A DNA stretch of 64,000 bases, taken from Methyloversatilis discipulorum. Lineage in GTDB: Bacteria; Pseudomonadota; Gammaproteobacteria; Burkholderiales; Rhodocyclaceae. This document shows, piece by piece, positions 46,750 to 55,337 of this stretch. Each line of letters begins with the position of its first letter. Positions within the stretch are counted from its first letter, which is position 1. The translations under genes were made by a program, and so were the position numbers. Location of the stretch: assembly GCF_000527135.1 (NCBI RefSeq), contig NZ_AZUP01000001.1, positions 1,860,001-1,924,000 of the forward strand. Direction: 5' to 3'. The notes beneath the pieces were generated by a model. It searched no databases. It saw nothing but the letters and a program-made list of their open reading frames with translations, and was not told the DNA's origin.

Positions 46750-46911
46750 ATGCTTCACTATGCCCTTATCTTCTTCATCGTTGCGCTGATCGCGGCATTG
46801 TTCGGCTTCGGCGGCCTCGCCGCAAGCGCGGCCGGCATCGCCAAGATCCTGTTCTTCGTATTCCTCGCGCTGACAATCGCCTCCTTCGTGGTGGGACTGT
46901 TCAAGCGCTGA
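46750..46911 (+). CDS. DUF1328 small membrane protein (YtjA-like)
   Basis: A 53-residue protein of two hydrophobic helices: [20 protein letters not shown] and [20 protein letters not shown]. This matches DUF1328 (E. coli YtjA), a small inner-membrane protein of unknown function, often stress-linked. The ATG at 46750 has an AAGGAG ribosome site; an in-frame upstream ATG gives a hydrophilic extension that the family lacks. Confidence 0.9.
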   Translation: MLHYALIFFIVALIAALFGFGGLAASAAGIAKILFFVFLALTIASFVVGLFKR

Positions 46912-46952
46912 GGCGGATAATCCGCAAAGCCTTCCACGACGACCACGCCATC

Positions 46953-47591
46953 ATGCAAAAGAAACGCGTACTTCTCGCCGACGACCACCAGATCGTGCGC
47001 AACGGCCTGCGCCAGCTGATCAATGCCGAAGCCGACCTCGAAGTCGGCGCCGAAGCGTCGACCAGTGCCGAAACGCTCACCCTGTTGCGTCAGCAGGACT
47101 TCGACGTGCTGCTGCTCGACATTTCGATGCCCGACCGCGACGGCATGGACACGCTGCGCCTGCTGCGTACGCACCGCGCCGATCTGCCGGTGCTCATCAT
47201 CAGTGCCTACGCCGAAGAACAGTACGCGCTGAACATGCTGCGCGCCGGTGCCAACGGCTACATCCGCAAGGATGCCGACGTGGACGACATCCTGACCGCC
47301 ATCCGCACCGTGCTGCGTGGCCGTCGCTACGTGAGCGACACCGTTGCCGACCTGCTGACGCAGCGCCTGAGCGGCGACGCCGACGCCCCGGCGCACCAGC
47401 AGCTGTCGGAACGCGAGTTCCAGGTGCTGCACAAGCTGGCGACCGGCAAGTCGGTCACCGAAATTGCCGACGAACTGTTCATCAGCGTGAAGAGCGTCAG
47501 CACCTACCGCAGCCGTCTGCTCACCAAGCTGAACCTGAAGAGCAATGCGGAACTGACCTACTACGCGCTGAAGAATGGTTTGATCGAATGA
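46953..47591 (+). CDS. LuxR/NarL-family response regulator
   Basis: A 212-residue regulator: receiver domain (1 to about 125) with phosphoacceptor D56 (VLLLDISMPDRDG) and a K at the usual place (IRKDADVDD), then a LuxR-type HTH (SEREFQVLHKLATGKSVTEI, SVKSVSTYRSRLLTKLNLKSN). Probable partner of the NarX-type kinase at 45170. Its TGA overlaps the ATG of the following receiver protein by four bases. Confidence 0.93.
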   Translation: MQKKRVLLADDHQIVRNGLRQLINAEADLEVGAEASTSAETLTLLRQQDFDVLLLDISMPDRDGMDTLRLLRTHRADLPVLIISAYAEEQYALNMLRAGANGYIRKDADVDDILTAIRTVLRGRRYVSDTVADLLTQRLSGDADAPAHQQLSEREFQVLHKLATGKSVTEIADELFISVKSVSTYRSRLLTKLNLKSNAELTYYALKNGLIE

Positions 47592-48103
47592 GTACGTCTG
47601 TCGGCTCGCACCTACATCCGGCGCCGCAAGGCGGTGAGATACTTGGTACGCACTCCAATCCCTATCGCTCCACCGACTACGAAGCGCACAGAGCCGTGCA
47701 ACCGCATCCGTCGTCCGCCACTCCTCCGCTCGCCCGCCCGCGCCCACTGCGCGTGCTGCTGGTCGAGGACTCGCTGCTGATCCGCAAGCACCTGGTGACG
47801 CTGCTTGAGGACAGTGAGGGCGTCGTCGTCTGTGGCGAGGTCGATACCGAAGCCGACGCGCTGACCGCCTTGCGTGTCGGTCGCTTCGACGCGGTGGTGG
47901 TGGACCTGCAGTTGCGCGAGGGCAGCGGATTCGGCGTGCTGCAGCACCTGAAGCTGAATCATCCCGACCTGCTCGCCATCGTGCTGACCAACAGCAACAC
48001 CGCGGCCATGCGCGCGCGCAGTCTGGCGCTGGGCGCCCATCACTTCCTCGACAAGTCGAGCGAATTCGAACGCGTCGCCGAACTGCTCGAAGGCCTGCGC
48101 TGA
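47588..48103 (+). CDS. Receiver-only response regulator
   Basis: A 171-residue protein. The first 50 residues are Pro/Ser/His-rich and probably disordered; the receiver domain follows (RVLLVEDSLLIRKHLV, acidic pair E60 D61; phosphoacceptor D106 in VVVDLQLREGSGFG; Thr/Ser near VLTNSNT; Lys in FLDKSSEF). No output domain is present, so it works by phosphotransfer or protein binding. Coupled to the LuxR-type regulator by an ATGA overlap, so it may compete for the same kinase. Confidence 0.9.
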   Translation: MSTSVGSHLHPAPQGGEILGTHSNPYRSTDYEAHRAVQPHPSSATPPLARPRPLRVLLVEDSLLIRKHLVTLLEDSEGVVVCGEVDTEADALTALRVGRFDAVVVDLQLREGSGFGVLQHLKLNHPDLLAIVLTNSNTAAMRARSLALGAHHFLDKSSEFERVAELLEGLR

Positions 48104-48417
48104 GCGCTCTTCGCGCCCTCCCCAAAAGATTGACGATGGTCGCTGCGGTGAGTTTCGTACTCGGCCCGTCGAGCATCTCCGCACCCCTCATTTCATGCCG
48201 AAGTCATCGGCGTTCCGTTTCGACGGGCGCGCTGCGGCATAGTGTCGCACCCTGAAATTCCACGGTTTCGATGCAGCACAATCCCGTCCCGGACGTTGCG
48301 TAGCTGAGGCGACGCACGTGGCCTCACAAGGTCCGCGTCGCGATGCCTGAGCAACCCTCGTCGCCTGAAATCCGCCTGCATTCGCCTCGACTGCAGGCAT
48401 CTACGAGGACGAGATGC
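48104..48417. other. Intergenic region upstream of the first PEP-CTERM gene
   Basis: These 314 bases hold no recognisable gene. A GACGAG-type ribosome site lies just before the PEP-CTERM start. I see no strong promoter, terminator or repeat. Confidence 0.4.
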
Positions 48418-49122
48418 ATGAACCGCTTTCTGAATTTCGGCGTCGCGCTCGCGCTGTCGGCCGGCATGACCGTCGCCCACGCGGCAACCAGCTACGACGT
48501 GGTCACCACGTGGTACGAACCCGACACGCAGCCGAACAACACCATTTTCACCGGCAGCTTCGACTACGACGCCGCGACGCGTACGGTCACGAACCTGCAA
48601 GGCCAGTTGAGCGAATCGATGACCGGCATGATGGGTGGCGGAATGACCTGGCTGTCGCTCGATCATCAGCTGGTGTCGTGGTATGACGCAGCGCTCGGCG
48701 GCACCTTCGCCGCCGCGTTCAGGAACGCCAGCACCAACACCTTCTGGACCGGCGCCGGCGGCAATGGCTGGTCGCCCGCCTCGGGCGTCGCTGCGGGCGG
48801 TGTCTACTACGGCTTTCCGTCGGCCGGAAACAATCCGGGCAACGCCTACGCACTCATCTTCATTCCCGACGATCCGCTCGCCGCACTGACTCAGGCCCAG
48901 ATCAACAAGCTGGCCTACGCCGACTGCGCCGCCGGCGGCATGATGGGTGCCGTGTGCATGACCGGCACCAGCGTGGCCGGATACGGCGCCGAAGGCACGA
49001 TGAGTGGATACCCGCTTTCGCAAACCATCACCGCAGCAGTGCCGGAACCCGAAACCTGGGGCCTGATGCTGGCCGGCCTGACCGCGATCGGCGCGATCGC
49101 GCGTCGTCGCCGGGCGATCTGA
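48418..49122 (+). CDS. PEP-CTERM sorting domain protein, Met-rich
   Basis: A 234-residue secreted protein: signal peptide to about residue 23 (SAGMTVAHAA), and a C-terminal PEP-CTERM tail VPEPETWGLMLAGL ending in RRRR, the signal that an exosortase (EpsH/XrtA type) cleaves. The exported domain has methionine clusters TGMMGGGMTW and AGGMMGAVCMTG, which could bind copper(I). The adjacent downstream gene is an OprC-like copper receptor, which supports a metal link, but that is inference. No exosortase gene is in the window. Confidence 0.85.
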   Translation: MNRFLNFGVALALSAGMTVAHAATSYDVVTTWYEPDTQPNNTIFTGSFDYDAATRTVTNLQGQLSESMTGMMGGGMTWLSLDHQLVSWYDAALGGTFAAAFRNASTNTFWTGAGGNGWSPASGVAAGGVYYGFPSAGNNPGNAYALIFIPDDPLAALTQAQINKLAYADCAAGGMMGAVCMTGTSVAGYGAEGTMSGYPLSQTITAAVPEPETWGLMLAGLTAIGAIARRRRAI

Positions 49123-49201
49123 CGACGTCGTCGACCGACGATCCGGCCCCCGGAAGGCGGCGAGGCGCCCACCTCGCCGCCTTTCTGCCATTTCTCAGCA
49201 C

Positions 49202-51505
49202 ATGAACTCTTCCTGTTCGCGACCGCGGTCGCGCCTCGCAATCCTGCTGTTGGGTTCCTGCCCGGCCCTGCTTCCGATCAGTGTCTCCGCTCAGTCCGGA
49301 CCCATGCCGGCGCCGACTCCGCTTGCCCCCATCCGGGTCGAGGGTGCGCGCGACGAAAGTCCGGTCGGTGTGACGACGCTGCCCTCTTCCGCGCTTGATG
49401 CGCTGCGCTCGAGCAGCAGCGACACGGCGCGGCTGCTCGAGGGCATTCCAGGCGTGTCGACCTACGGCGCAGGCGGCATTTCCAGTCTGCCGTCGATTCG
49501 CGGCCTGGCCGACGAACGTCTGAAGATCACCGTCGATGGCATGGACCTGATGTCCGCCTGCCCCAACCACATGAATCCGGCGCTTTCGCTGATCGACCCG
49601 AGCAAGGTCGAGACAGTCGCTGTCTACGCCGGCATCACGCCGGTCAGCGAAGGAGGCGACAGCATCGGCGGCGCGATACAGATCAGATCCGCGCGCCCGA
49701 AGTTCGCCGCGTCCGACAACGAAACGCTGACCGAAGCGAAGGTCGGCACCTTCTTCCGCAGCAACGGCAACGCCCGCGGCCACAGCGTGGACCTGTCGAT
49801 TGCCAGCACACAGCTGAGCGTGCGCTACAGCGAATCCGCCAGCGAGTCCGACAACTACCGGACGGCGGGTGATTTCAAGAAGGAAGGCTTCTGGAAGCAG
49901 CTCGGTCAGCGCCCGGTCGCGGAGCGCGAGGTCGCATCGAGCGGCTATGCCGGATCGAAGAACAGGGAGGTCGGTCTGGGCCTCGCGTGGTCGTCGAACA
50001 GCGTCCTTCACCTGACCTACAGCGAACAGAAGCTCGACTACCAGGGCTTTCCGAATCAGCGCATGGACATGATCTTCAGCCGGCCGGATCCCGCCAATCC
50101 GGGCAATTACGTCATTGCGGAGAACACACCGTCGAACGTGAACCGGACCATCAACCTGCGCTACCTCGGACAGCACGCCTGGGGCGAACTCGAAGCGCGC
50201 CTGTTCCGGCAGACCGTGGCGCACCACATGGATCTGAACCAGGACCGCTTCTTCGGCATGTTCATGCCGATGAAGTCGGACGCGAGCACGCTGGGCGGCC
50301 TGCTGAAGGCGAGCATTCCGTTGAGCCCGGAACATCTGCTGCGCATCGGTACCGACTTCCAGCAGTACCGGCTCGACGACTGGTGGCCACCGATCGGCCT
50401 CGCGCCGGGCGCCATGTGCTGCGACGATTTCCAGAACATCCGCAACGGCAAGCGCGATCGTATCGGTGTATTCACCGAACTGGAAACCGGATGGAACGCG
50501 GCCTGGCTCACCCTGTTCGGCATCCGCGGCGGTCTGGTGCACTCGGACGCGGACAGGGTGCAGGGCTACAGCAACTTCTATGCAGCCGACGCCGCCCGCT
50601 TCAACCAGCGCGACCGCAGCCGGAACGACACGCACCTCGACCTGACAGCGTTGGTCCGCTACACGCCCGATGCCCGGCAGAGCTACGAGGCCGGCATCGC
50701 GCGCAAGACGCGCTCGCCCAGCCTGTACGAACGCTACCCGTGGTCGACCTTTCCGATGGCCGCCCTGATGAACAACTTCGTCGGCGACGGCAACGCCTAC
50801 CTCGGCAACCCTCACCTGAAGCCCGAAGTGGCCTACACCGCGAGTGCGAGCGCGCACTGGCACGACGAAGGCAAGGAGCGTTGGGACTTCAAGCTGTCCG
50901 GCCACGCCACCTATGTCGACGACTACATCGACGCGCAGCGCTGCCCACGCGCGCTCAGCGCCCAGTGCAACGCGCTGAACAGCAATGCTGATGATCGCTA
51001 CGTCATCCTGCAGTACGTGAATCAGCGGGCGATGCTGCAGGGCGTCGACCTGTCCGGTTCGACACTGATCGCACAGCATGCAGACATCGGCAAGCTCTAC
51101 CTGAACGGCATGGCGAGCTACGTCGACGGCCGTAACCTGAGCACCGGCGACAAGCTCTATCACATCATGCCGCTGAACGCGAAGATCGCGCTGGAGCACC
51201 GCTCGCAGCGGTGGACGAACACCCTCGAAGTGCACTCGGTTTCAGCCAAGGATGAGGTGTCGCGGGTCAGAAACGAGGTGCAGACCCCGGGCTATACGCT
51301 GCTCAACCTGCGCAGCAGCTTCGCGTGGAAGAACGGCCGCCTCGACCTCGCGCTGGAGAACGCGCTGAACAAGTTCTACCTGCTGCCGCTGGGCGGCGCC
51401 TATCTCGGCCAGGGCAATTCGATGACCACTGCTGGCATCCCCTGGGGCATGTCGGTTCCCGGCCGGGCGCGATCGCTGAATGTCGCGCTCAACCTGAGTT
51501 TCTAG
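49202..51505 (+). CDS. TonB-dependent copper receptor (OprC/NosA-like)
   Basis: A 767-residue outer-membrane receptor: signal peptide (to about 30), plug domain (about 45-170) and barrel ending in LNLSF. The plug holds SACPNHMNPALS: C120 and M124 make the CxxxM pair known to bind copper in Pseudomonas OprC, and the barrel has AHHMDL (H341, M343), the HxM partner. NosA/OprC proteins take up copper needed for enzymes such as nitrous oxide reductase. It lies between two PEP-CTERM genes and upstream of RegB/RegA. Confidence 0.88.
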   Translation: MNSSCSRPRSRLAILLLGSCPALLPISVSAQSGPMPAPTPLAPIRVEGARDESPVGVTTLPSSALDALRSSSSDTARLLEGIPGVSTYGAGGISSLPSIRGLADERLKITVDGMDLMSACPNHMNPALSLIDPSKVETVAVYAGITPVSEGGDSIGGAIQIRSARPKFAASDNETLTEAKVGTFFRSNGNARGHSVDLSIASTQLSVRYSESASESDNYRTAGDFKKEGFWKQLGQRPVAEREVASSGYAGSKNREVGLGLAWSSNSVLHLTYSEQKLDYQGFPNQRMDMIFSRPDPANPGNYVIAENTPSNVNRTINLRYLGQHAWGELEARLFRQTVAHHMDLNQDRFFGMFMPMKSDASTLGGLLKASIPLSPEHLLRIGTDFQQYRLDDWWPPIGLAPGAMCCDDFQNIRNGKRDRIGVFTELETGWNAAWLTLFGIRGGLVHSDADRVQGYSNFYAADAARFNQRDRSRNDTHLDLTALVRYTPDARQSYEAGIARKTRSPSLYERYPWSTFPMAALMNNFVGDGNAYLGNPHLKPEVAYTASASAHWHDEGKERWDFKLSGHATYVDDYIDAQRCPRALSAQCNALNSNADDRYVILQYVNQRAMLQGVDLSGSTLIAQHADIGKLYLNGMASYVDGRNLSTGDKLYHIMPLNAKIALEHRSQRWTNTLEVHSVSAKDEVSRVRNEVQTPGYTLLNLRSSFAWKNGRLDLALENALNKFYLLPLGGAYLGQGNSMTTAGIPWGMSVPGRARSLNVALNLSF

Positions 51506-51615
51506 TCGCAGCGGACGCCGGCGCGACGATTTGCCGCATTCCGCCGGCGTGTCGAGTTCGCTCTAATGCGCGCCACCGAGTCGCATCCGCGCTCATGACA
51601 AAAAGGAGACATGAC

Positions 51616-52350
51616 ATGGTCCGCCCGCAATCCCTGACGTTCGCCGTCGCGTTCACCCTCGCACTGCCACTCGCCGCCGAGGCGCATATCGGCTACGGAG
51701 GCCGCGATTTCGGCAGCTTCGATGCCGCCGGAGGCAGCGTCACCATCGCCAATCAGAGCGTGTCCGGCAATTACGGCTGGGCCGACGGCCTCGACGCCGA
51801 CTTCGGCGACTCGCACCGGCTGCGCGCCTTCCGCTTCTCGCTGACCACGACCACTACCGTCACCTTCAGCGTTGCCGCGAACGCGGGCGCGACCGCCACC
51901 TCGGTGGGCGGACTGCTGCCCGGCTTCTCGATCTACCAGGGACTGGCCCACCTGGCGCCGTTCGGCGCGGACCACGACGGTGCGGCGGCCACCGTGGCCT
52001 ATCTGTCGTCGCTCGATGGCGCCCCGAAGGAAGGCGCATTCCGCGCATTGAACGACTGGAAGATCGGCAATGACGCCGGCGACCCGCTGTCGGTGTTTAC
52101 CTTCCGCGGCTATGCAGCCGACAGCGATCTCGATGGCTTCGTGACCGGTAGTTTCGAACTGGGTGCCGGCGACTACAGCATCTTCGTCGGCGGCGTGAAC
52201 TACGTGTCGCAACTGGATGCGATGCGCCCGACCTACGGCATGACGGCCACGCTGGCGGTCGCCGCCGTACCCGAACCCGAAACCTATGCGCTGCTGCTGT
52301 CCGGTCTCGGGCTGCTCGGCCTCGCCGTCCGCCGTCGCAGCGGATGCTGA
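51616..52350 (+). CDS. PEP-CTERM sorting domain protein
   Basis: A 244-residue exported protein. The signal peptide ends near AEA (about residue 22), leaving a mature start of HIGYGGRDFG; the tail is VPEPETYALLLSGLGLLGL then RRR, a clear PEP-CTERM signal. The ATG at 51616 follows an AAGGAG site by 7 bases; an in-frame ATG at 51595 is the alternative. A His at the mature N-terminus could bind copper, as in other histidine-brace-like proteins. That is speculative. Function unknown. Confidence 0.85.
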   Translation: MVRPQSLTFAVAFTLALPLAAEAHIGYGGRDFGSFDAAGGSVTIANQSVSGNYGWADGLDADFGDSHRLRAFRFSLTTTTTVTFSVAANAGATATSVGGLLPGFSIYQGLAHLAPFGADHDGAAATVAYLSSLDGAPKEGAFRALNDWKIGNDAGDPLSVFTFRGYAADSDLDGFVTGSFELGAGDYSIFVGGVNYVSQLDAMRPTYGMTATLAVAAVPEPETYALLLSGLGLLGLAVRRRSGC

Positions 52351-52362
52351 CCAGACGCCCCG

Positions 52363-52851
52363 TCAACCACCGGCGCGCGACGGCTCGCCGGTGGTGAGGT
52401 CGAAAGGCGCGATCAGCGTCTCGCCCGCTGTATGCACCACCAGGCGGGTACGCCAGCGCATCGCGCCGGTGGCGCAGATGGGCAGGGTGACGCTCGCCTC
52501 GAAGCCACCGGTCAGCCGTTGCGCCAGTACCTGCCTGAACAGCCCCATATTCATGTCCGTGCCCTCGAACTCGAGCTCGACCTGGCGGACATCCACATCG
52601 TTCAGTGCCAGCGACGCGACGAAGGGCGTACCGGCCGGGACCGGACGCGGCGTCACCGTCAGCTCCAGCCACCCTCCGCGGTCGAGCGCCACGCGGCAGG
52701 GGCCGTGGTCCAGCCGGCAGGGCGGCGACGCGAGCACGCGCGGCACGGCGTCCTCCATGAAGTTGCGCCGGCTGCCGACGATCACGATGCCGATCAGCAG
52801 CGCCACGATCAGCACATGCGGCAACGACTGTCGAATCAGGGCGGGCTTCAT
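52363..52851 (-). CDS. Membrane-anchored periplasmic protein of unknown function
   Basis: A 162-residue protein with one N-terminal helix (HVLIVALLIGIVIVG) and a periplasmic, strand-rich domain. A short CRLDHGPC motif (two Cys with His between, about residues 45-52) and GTDMNMG (about 95) could bind copper. It does not match a family I can name with confidence. It is divergent from regB, whose neighbours in other bacteria often include copper-chaperone (Sco/SenC) genes; this protein may play a related role, by inference only. Confidence 0.65.
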   Translation of the reverse strand: MKPALIRQSLPHVLIVALLIGIVIVGSRRNFMEDAVPRVLASPPCRLDHGPCRVALDRGGWLELTVTPRPVPAGTPFVASLALNDVDVRQVELEFEGTDMNMGLFRQVLAQRLTGGFEASVTLPICATGAMRWRTRLVVHTAGETLIAPFDLTTGEPSRAGG

Positions 52852-52966
52852 GCGGTGCGCGATCCAGGAGCAAGGCGTGTCGAAAACGGTGAGTGTGCAT
52901 CAGGCGCCGTCAGCGCGGGCATGTGCATCGATTGAAGCGCCCGCAGCGAATCCATAGACTGAACGC

Positions 52967-54265
52967 ATGCCCCCTCACAGCACTGCCTTGCCATCCGCAC
53001 CGCTGCCCGCACAATCGCCAGCGCGGCCGCACGACCGACTGCTTCCGGGGCTGATCAGAGCGCGCTGGTGGGCGCTGGGCGCACTGCTGTCGATGCTGGT
53101 CATCGCCCCCGGACTGCTCGACCTGCCGCTGCCGCAGGAGCCGATGCTGGCCATTCTCGCCGCGGTCGGCCTGTGGAACGGCCTCATGCACTGGCAGCTG
53201 AACCGGAGCGCCGGCACGCCGGATGCCACCGCCTGTCTGCTGCAGCTCTGCGTAGATCTGCTCGCCTTCGCGTCGCTGCTCTATTTCAGCGGCGGCGCCA
53301 CCAATCCGCTGGTGTTCATGCTGCTGCTTCCGGTGGTGCTGTCGGCGCTGCTGCTGTCGCGCGGCGCGGTGCTGGCGATCGCCGCACTGGCCATCCTGCT
53401 CTACTCGGTACTGATGGTGCGGTTCATTCCGCTCGAACTGGGCGATGCCCGGCGCGCGACCGCGCTGCACCTGTCCGGCATGTGGCTCACCTTCGTCGTG
53501 TCGGCCGCCATGCTGGCCTGGTTCGTGATGCGCACGACCGACGCACTGCGCCGGCGCGACGCCGAACTGGCGCGCGCTCGCGAACAGACCTATCGCGACG
53601 AACGCGTGCTGGCACTCGGCGCGCTGGCGGCGGGGGCTGCACACGAGCTCGGTTCACCGCTGGCCACGCTGGCCGTGCTGGTCGGCGAGATGGAGCGCGA
53701 GGCGCCGGCGGATACGACCGCGGCGGCGGACCTGAAACTGATGCGCGAACAGATCGCCTACTGCAAGCGCATCATCACGCGCCTGACCGAGCAGGCCGGC
53801 GACCAGCGCAGCGAAGGCGCAGAGTCGATGCGCTGCGACGCCTGGCTGGAAGGTCTGCACGCCGCATGGCGCAGCCTGCGCGGTGACTGCGACTCCACCT
53901 TCACGCTGCTCGGTAGCGGCGAACCGCCGGTCATCGTGATCGAGCCGACGCTGGGCCAGGCTGTGGTCAGCCTGCTCGACAACGCGTTGCGTGCCGGTGC
54001 GCCGGTCGACCTGGCACTCGACTGGAATGCCGAGGAAGTGCGCATCGAGTTACGCGACAGCGGACCGGGCTTTTCAGAGGACGTGCTGCGCAAGGCCGGA
54101 CGCCAGACCTTCGGTGACGACGCCCAGGGCAGCGGCATCGGCCTGCTGCTGGCCACCGCCAGCCTGGAACGCATGGGTGGCAGACTCGAACTGGACAATC
54201 CCTGGACCGGTGGCGCACGAGCGACCATCCGGCTGCCTCTCGCACGCATAGGACTTCATGTCTGA
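52967..54265 (+). CDS. regB: Redox sensor histidine kinase RegB/PrrB/ActS-like
   Basis: A 432-residue kinase with about six N-terminal membrane helices. The quinone-sensing heptapeptide GGATNPL is at 109-115 (RegB: GGATNPF). The H-box is AAHELGSPLATL with H226, and C266 lies in REQIAYCKRI, the place of the redox-active cysteine of RegB. The ATPase has SLLDNALRAG, DSGPGF and GSGIGLLLATASLE. RegB senses quinone redox state and oxygen and controls respiration, copper and photosynthesis or carbon-fixation genes. Its stop overlaps the regA start by 8 bases. Confidence 0.92.
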   Translation: MPPHSTALPSAPLPAQSPARPHDRLLPGLIRARWWALGALLSMLVIAPGLLDLPLPQEPMLAILAAVGLWNGLMHWQLNRSAGTPDATACLLQLCVDLLAFASLLYFSGGATNPLVFMLLLPVVLSALLLSRGAVLAIAALAILLYSVLMVRFIPLELGDARRATALHLSGMWLTFVVSAAMLAWFVMRTTDALRRRDAELARAREQTYRDERVLALGALAAGAAHELGSPLATLAVLVGEMEREAPADTTAAADLKLMREQIAYCKRIITRLTEQAGDQRSEGAESMRCDAWLEGLHAAWRSLRGDCDSTFTLLGSGEPPVIVIEPTLGQAVVSLLDNALRAGAPVDLALDWNAEEVRIELRDSGPGFSEDVLRKAGRQTFGDDAQGSGIGLLLATASLERMGGRLELDNPWTGGARATIRLPLARIGLHV

Positions 54266-54791
54266 ATCGATACTGGTCATCGACGATGACGAAACCTTCA
54301 ACGCGGTGCTGGTGAATGCACTGCGCCGGCGCGGGCTGGACGCCCATGGGTGCACCGACCCCGCCACTGCGCTTGCCGTGGCAGCGCGGCAGAAACCCGC
54401 CCGCGTCGTGCTCGACCTGAACCTGAATGGCACGTCCGGCCTGTCCCTCGTCCGGCCGCTGCTCGACGCACTGCCCGAACTGCGCATCGTCGTGCTGACC
54501 GGTTACGCGAGCATCGCCACCGCGGTCGATGCGATCAAGCTGGGCGCCTTTCAGTATCTGGCCAAGCCGGTAGAGGTCGACGCCATCCTGTCGGCCTTCG
54601 ATTGCGTGGTGAGCTCACCTGCCGACGACATGCTCGACGCCGAGCCGCTGTCGGTCGGACGCCTCGAATGGGAGCACATCCAGCGTGTGCTGAAGGAGCA
54701 CGACGGCAACATTTCCGCCACCGCGCGCGCGCTGAAGATGCACCGCCGGACGCTGCAGCGCAAGCTGATGAAGCGCCCGGTCAAGGCCTGA
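54258..54791 (+). CDS. regA: Response regulator RegA/PrrA/ActR-like
   Basis: A 177-residue regulator. Receiver domain with D53 (RVVLDLNLNGTSG) and the K at KPVEV, then the conserved RegA HTH: RLEWEHIQRVLKEHDGNISA and TARALKMHRRTLQRKL, which is nearly invariant in the family. It should bind DNA when phosphorylated by RegB and control redox-related genes, perhaps the adjacent copper genes. Followed by a hairpin and the convergent ycnI gene. Confidence 0.93.
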   Translation: MSESILVIDDDETFNAVLVNALRRRGLDAHGCTDPATALAVAARQKPARVVLDLNLNGTSGLSLVRPLLDALPELRIVVLTGYASIATAVDAIKLGAFQYLAKPVEVDAILSAFDCVVSSPADDMLDAEPLSVGRLEWEHIQRVLKEHDGNISATARALKMHRRTLQRKLMKRPVKA

Positions 54792-54798
54792 CCGGGCC

Positions 54799-54816
54799 GG
54801 GCGCGGCCGCGCGCCC
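54799..54816. terminator. Hairpin between regA and ycnI
   Basis: GGGCGCG-GCCG-CGCGCCC lies between two convergent stops. There is no T-tract, so it may only slow polymerase; likely a shared transcript end. Confidence 0.45.
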
Positions 54817-55335
54817 TCAGTGGTGTGCGTGACCCGCAGCAGGCTGGATGTCGAGCACCGCGGCCGGCATCTTCAGGTCACGCGTGGTCTGCCCCTCGGC
54901 GGGAATCTGCGACCAGTCGTTCACGCCCTGCTCGCACAGCTGCTTCACCTTGAACCAGCGGCGTCCCGCCGCGTCGGGCAACTTCATCATCAACACGAAC
55001 TCGTCGTAGTGGGCGTCGGCCAGCGGGCCACCACGCCAGCTCACCTCGACCACGGCGTCAGTGACCGGCTTGCCGTGGTTCATCAGCGGCTGCGCCAGCT
55101 TCTCGCTGCGCGTGCTGACCGTCCAGCCCGGCTTCACCATCGGCTTCACGCTGGCCATCGGCTCGGGCAGCGTCACCGTCACTTCGGTGGTGGCCGAGCC
55201 TTCGCAGCCGTGGCCGACACGGAACACGCCCTTGTAGTAGCTGCCGGCGGTCGCCACCTGCTGTTCGAGCACGACGTGCGCATTGGCGACGACGGGGGCG
55301 GCAAGCAGCGCCAGTGCGCAGATCCTGATCTTCAT
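54817..55335 (-). CDS. YcnI-like copper-binding protein (DUF1775)
   Basis: A 172-residue periplasmic protein. The signal peptide ends at VVANA, so the mature protein starts at His (HVVLEQQVA), the copper-binding N-terminal His of YcnI. FRVGHGCEGSATTEVTV and later GWTV, FVLMMKLPD are further DUF1775 features. A Met/His-rich tail (AAGHAHH) ends the protein. It follows a TonB receptor by two bases, and DUF2946 precedes that, so the three are one copper-related operon. Confidence 0.88.
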   Translation of the reverse strand: MKIRICALALLAAPVVANAHVVLEQQVATAGSYYKGVFRVGHGCEGSATTEVTVTLPEPMASVKPMVKPGWTVSTRSEKLAQPLMNHGKPVTDAVVEVSWRGGPLADAHYDEFVLMMKLPDAAGRRWFKVKQLCEQGVNDWSQIPAEGQTTRDLKMPAAVLDIQPAAGHAHH

Positions 55336-55337
55336 CC

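Noticed and set aside
49028..51235. 735-residue minus-strand frame opposite the copper receptor
   Set aside because: Antisense shadow of a TonB receptor; no recognisable protein features.
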